Assembly: GCA_963814905.1 (NCBI GenBank)
Contig: CAWFEM010000011.1
Span: 62,001 to 126,000, forward strand
Length of the DNA stretch: 64,000 nt
Reading direction: 5' to 3'
From: DASWJZ01 sp963814905
GTDB lineage: Bacteria > Pseudomonadota > Alphaproteobacteria > Rhizobiales > Afifellaceae
Shown here: in pieces, positions 63,628-64,000 of the stretch
Numbering within the stretch: the first letter of the stretch is position 1
How the letters are laid out: each line of letters starts with the position of its first letter
The notes under the pieces: generated by a model
Seen by the model: only the letters and a program-made list of their open reading frames with translations
Told to the model about the DNA's origin: nothing
The model's database searches: none
Made by a program: the position numbers and the translations under genes

Positions 63628-64000
63628 TTCTCGGGCGCGGAGCCTTCGCGGGCTTGTCCTGCCGGCGGTTTTCGCTCTCGCCGGCATCGCGGTTCTCGTG
63701 TCGCTGGGAAACTGGCAGGTCCGCCGCCTGGCCTGGAAGGAAGACCTGATCGCGCGCGTGACGGAGCGGCCGAGCGGCCCGGTGCGCGACCTGCCCACAG
63801 CGTCGGCATGGCCCGGCATCGACATCGCCGCGGAGGAGTACCGCCCGTTCCGTCTTGAGGGGCGCTTCCTCAACGACAGGGAGGCGCTGGTCTTCACCAG
63901 CATACCCGATCCGCACGGGCGCTATGGCGGACCGGGCTTCTGGGTGGTGACGCCGTTTGCGCTTACCGGTGGTGGAACTGTCCTCGTCAATCGCGGCTTC
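63614..64000 (+). CDS. surf1: SURF1 family cytochrome c oxidase assembly protein, 3' end outside window
   Basis: The frame reads GLVLPAVFALAGIAVLVSLG, then NWQVRRLAWKEDLIARV, and GGPGFWVVTPFAL, which is the N-terminal helix and start of the SURF1 domain. The start is unclear. In this frame, from an upstream stop near 63561 to the membrane helix, there is no ATG, GTG or TTG. I use the ATC at 63614, which would be an ATG with one base change; a CTG at 63596 is another option. The gene continues past the window. Confidence 0.8.
   Translation, partial: MTATDSRARSLRGLVLPAVFALAGIAVLVSLGNWQVRRLAWKEDLIARVTERPSGPVRDLPTASAWPGIDIAAEEYRPFRLEGRFLNDREALVFTSIPDPHGRYGGPGFWVVTPFALTGGGTVLVNRGF

Overview
The window is about 64 kb of GC-rich, tightly packed chromosome from an alphaproteobacterium, most likely of the order Hyphomicrobiales (Rhizobiales). 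The main support is gene order: CysQ-like phosphatase, DUF4170, MsbA-like exporter, waaA, lpxK, DUF2093. Families typical of that group add to it (DUF930, DUF6101-like, DUF2927, DUF3422, IalB), as do two intergenic palindromic repeats of a kind common in rhizobial genomes. No rRNA, tRNA, CRISPR array, prophage or insertion sequence was seen. No stretch over 300 bases lacks a gene.

Layout, 1-18 kb: a protease-like PDZ protein without its catalytic triad (cut by the window edge), the DNA repair glycosylase tag, a DUF2927 exported protein, and two tandem L,D-transpeptidases. Then comes a leftward glcD-glcE-glcF-glcB operon (glycolate to glyoxylate to malate). A DUF3422 membrane protein separates it from a rightward lutABC operon (L-lactate oxidation). 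A three-gene sugar ABC importer follows. Two-carbon and three-carbon acid oxidation is therefore concentrated in one 11 kb block.

Layout, 18-35 kb: an orphan gene, a PYROXD2-like FAD oxidoreductase, a DUF930 protein, and the hisS-hisZ-hisG cluster, in which hisS is broken by several frame changes confined to about 290 bases. After these lie a glycine-rich exported protein, groES-groEL under a CIRCE operator, an exported orphan, a split pair of M16 peptidases, a HAD hydrolase with ribF, a YqaA/DedA membrane protein, and a RES-Xre toxin-antitoxin pair with an operator-like inverted repeat.

Layout, 35-50 kb: ileS-lspA and a lipoprotein, mutL, a class III nucleotide cyclase, rsmD and rluB, then tadA, whose 3' end is overlapped on the opposite strand by a patatin phospholipase. 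A slightly lower-GC spot with a DUF4760-like membrane protein, purD, ubiA and a DUF6101-like protein follow.

Layout, 50-64 kb: the lipid A/Kdo cluster, a CPA2 cation/proton antiporter, an IalB-family protein, and the aa3 cytochrome c oxidase operon coxB-coxA-ctaB-coxF-ctaG-coxC-DUF983-surf1. The last gene runs off the window.

Most of this is core metabolism. The points worth a second look are the dead-triad protease, the locally scrambled hisS, the tadA/patatin antisense overlap, the RES-Xre operator, and a surf1 frame with no ordinary start codon. I found no convincing evidence of a wholly new multi-gene system.
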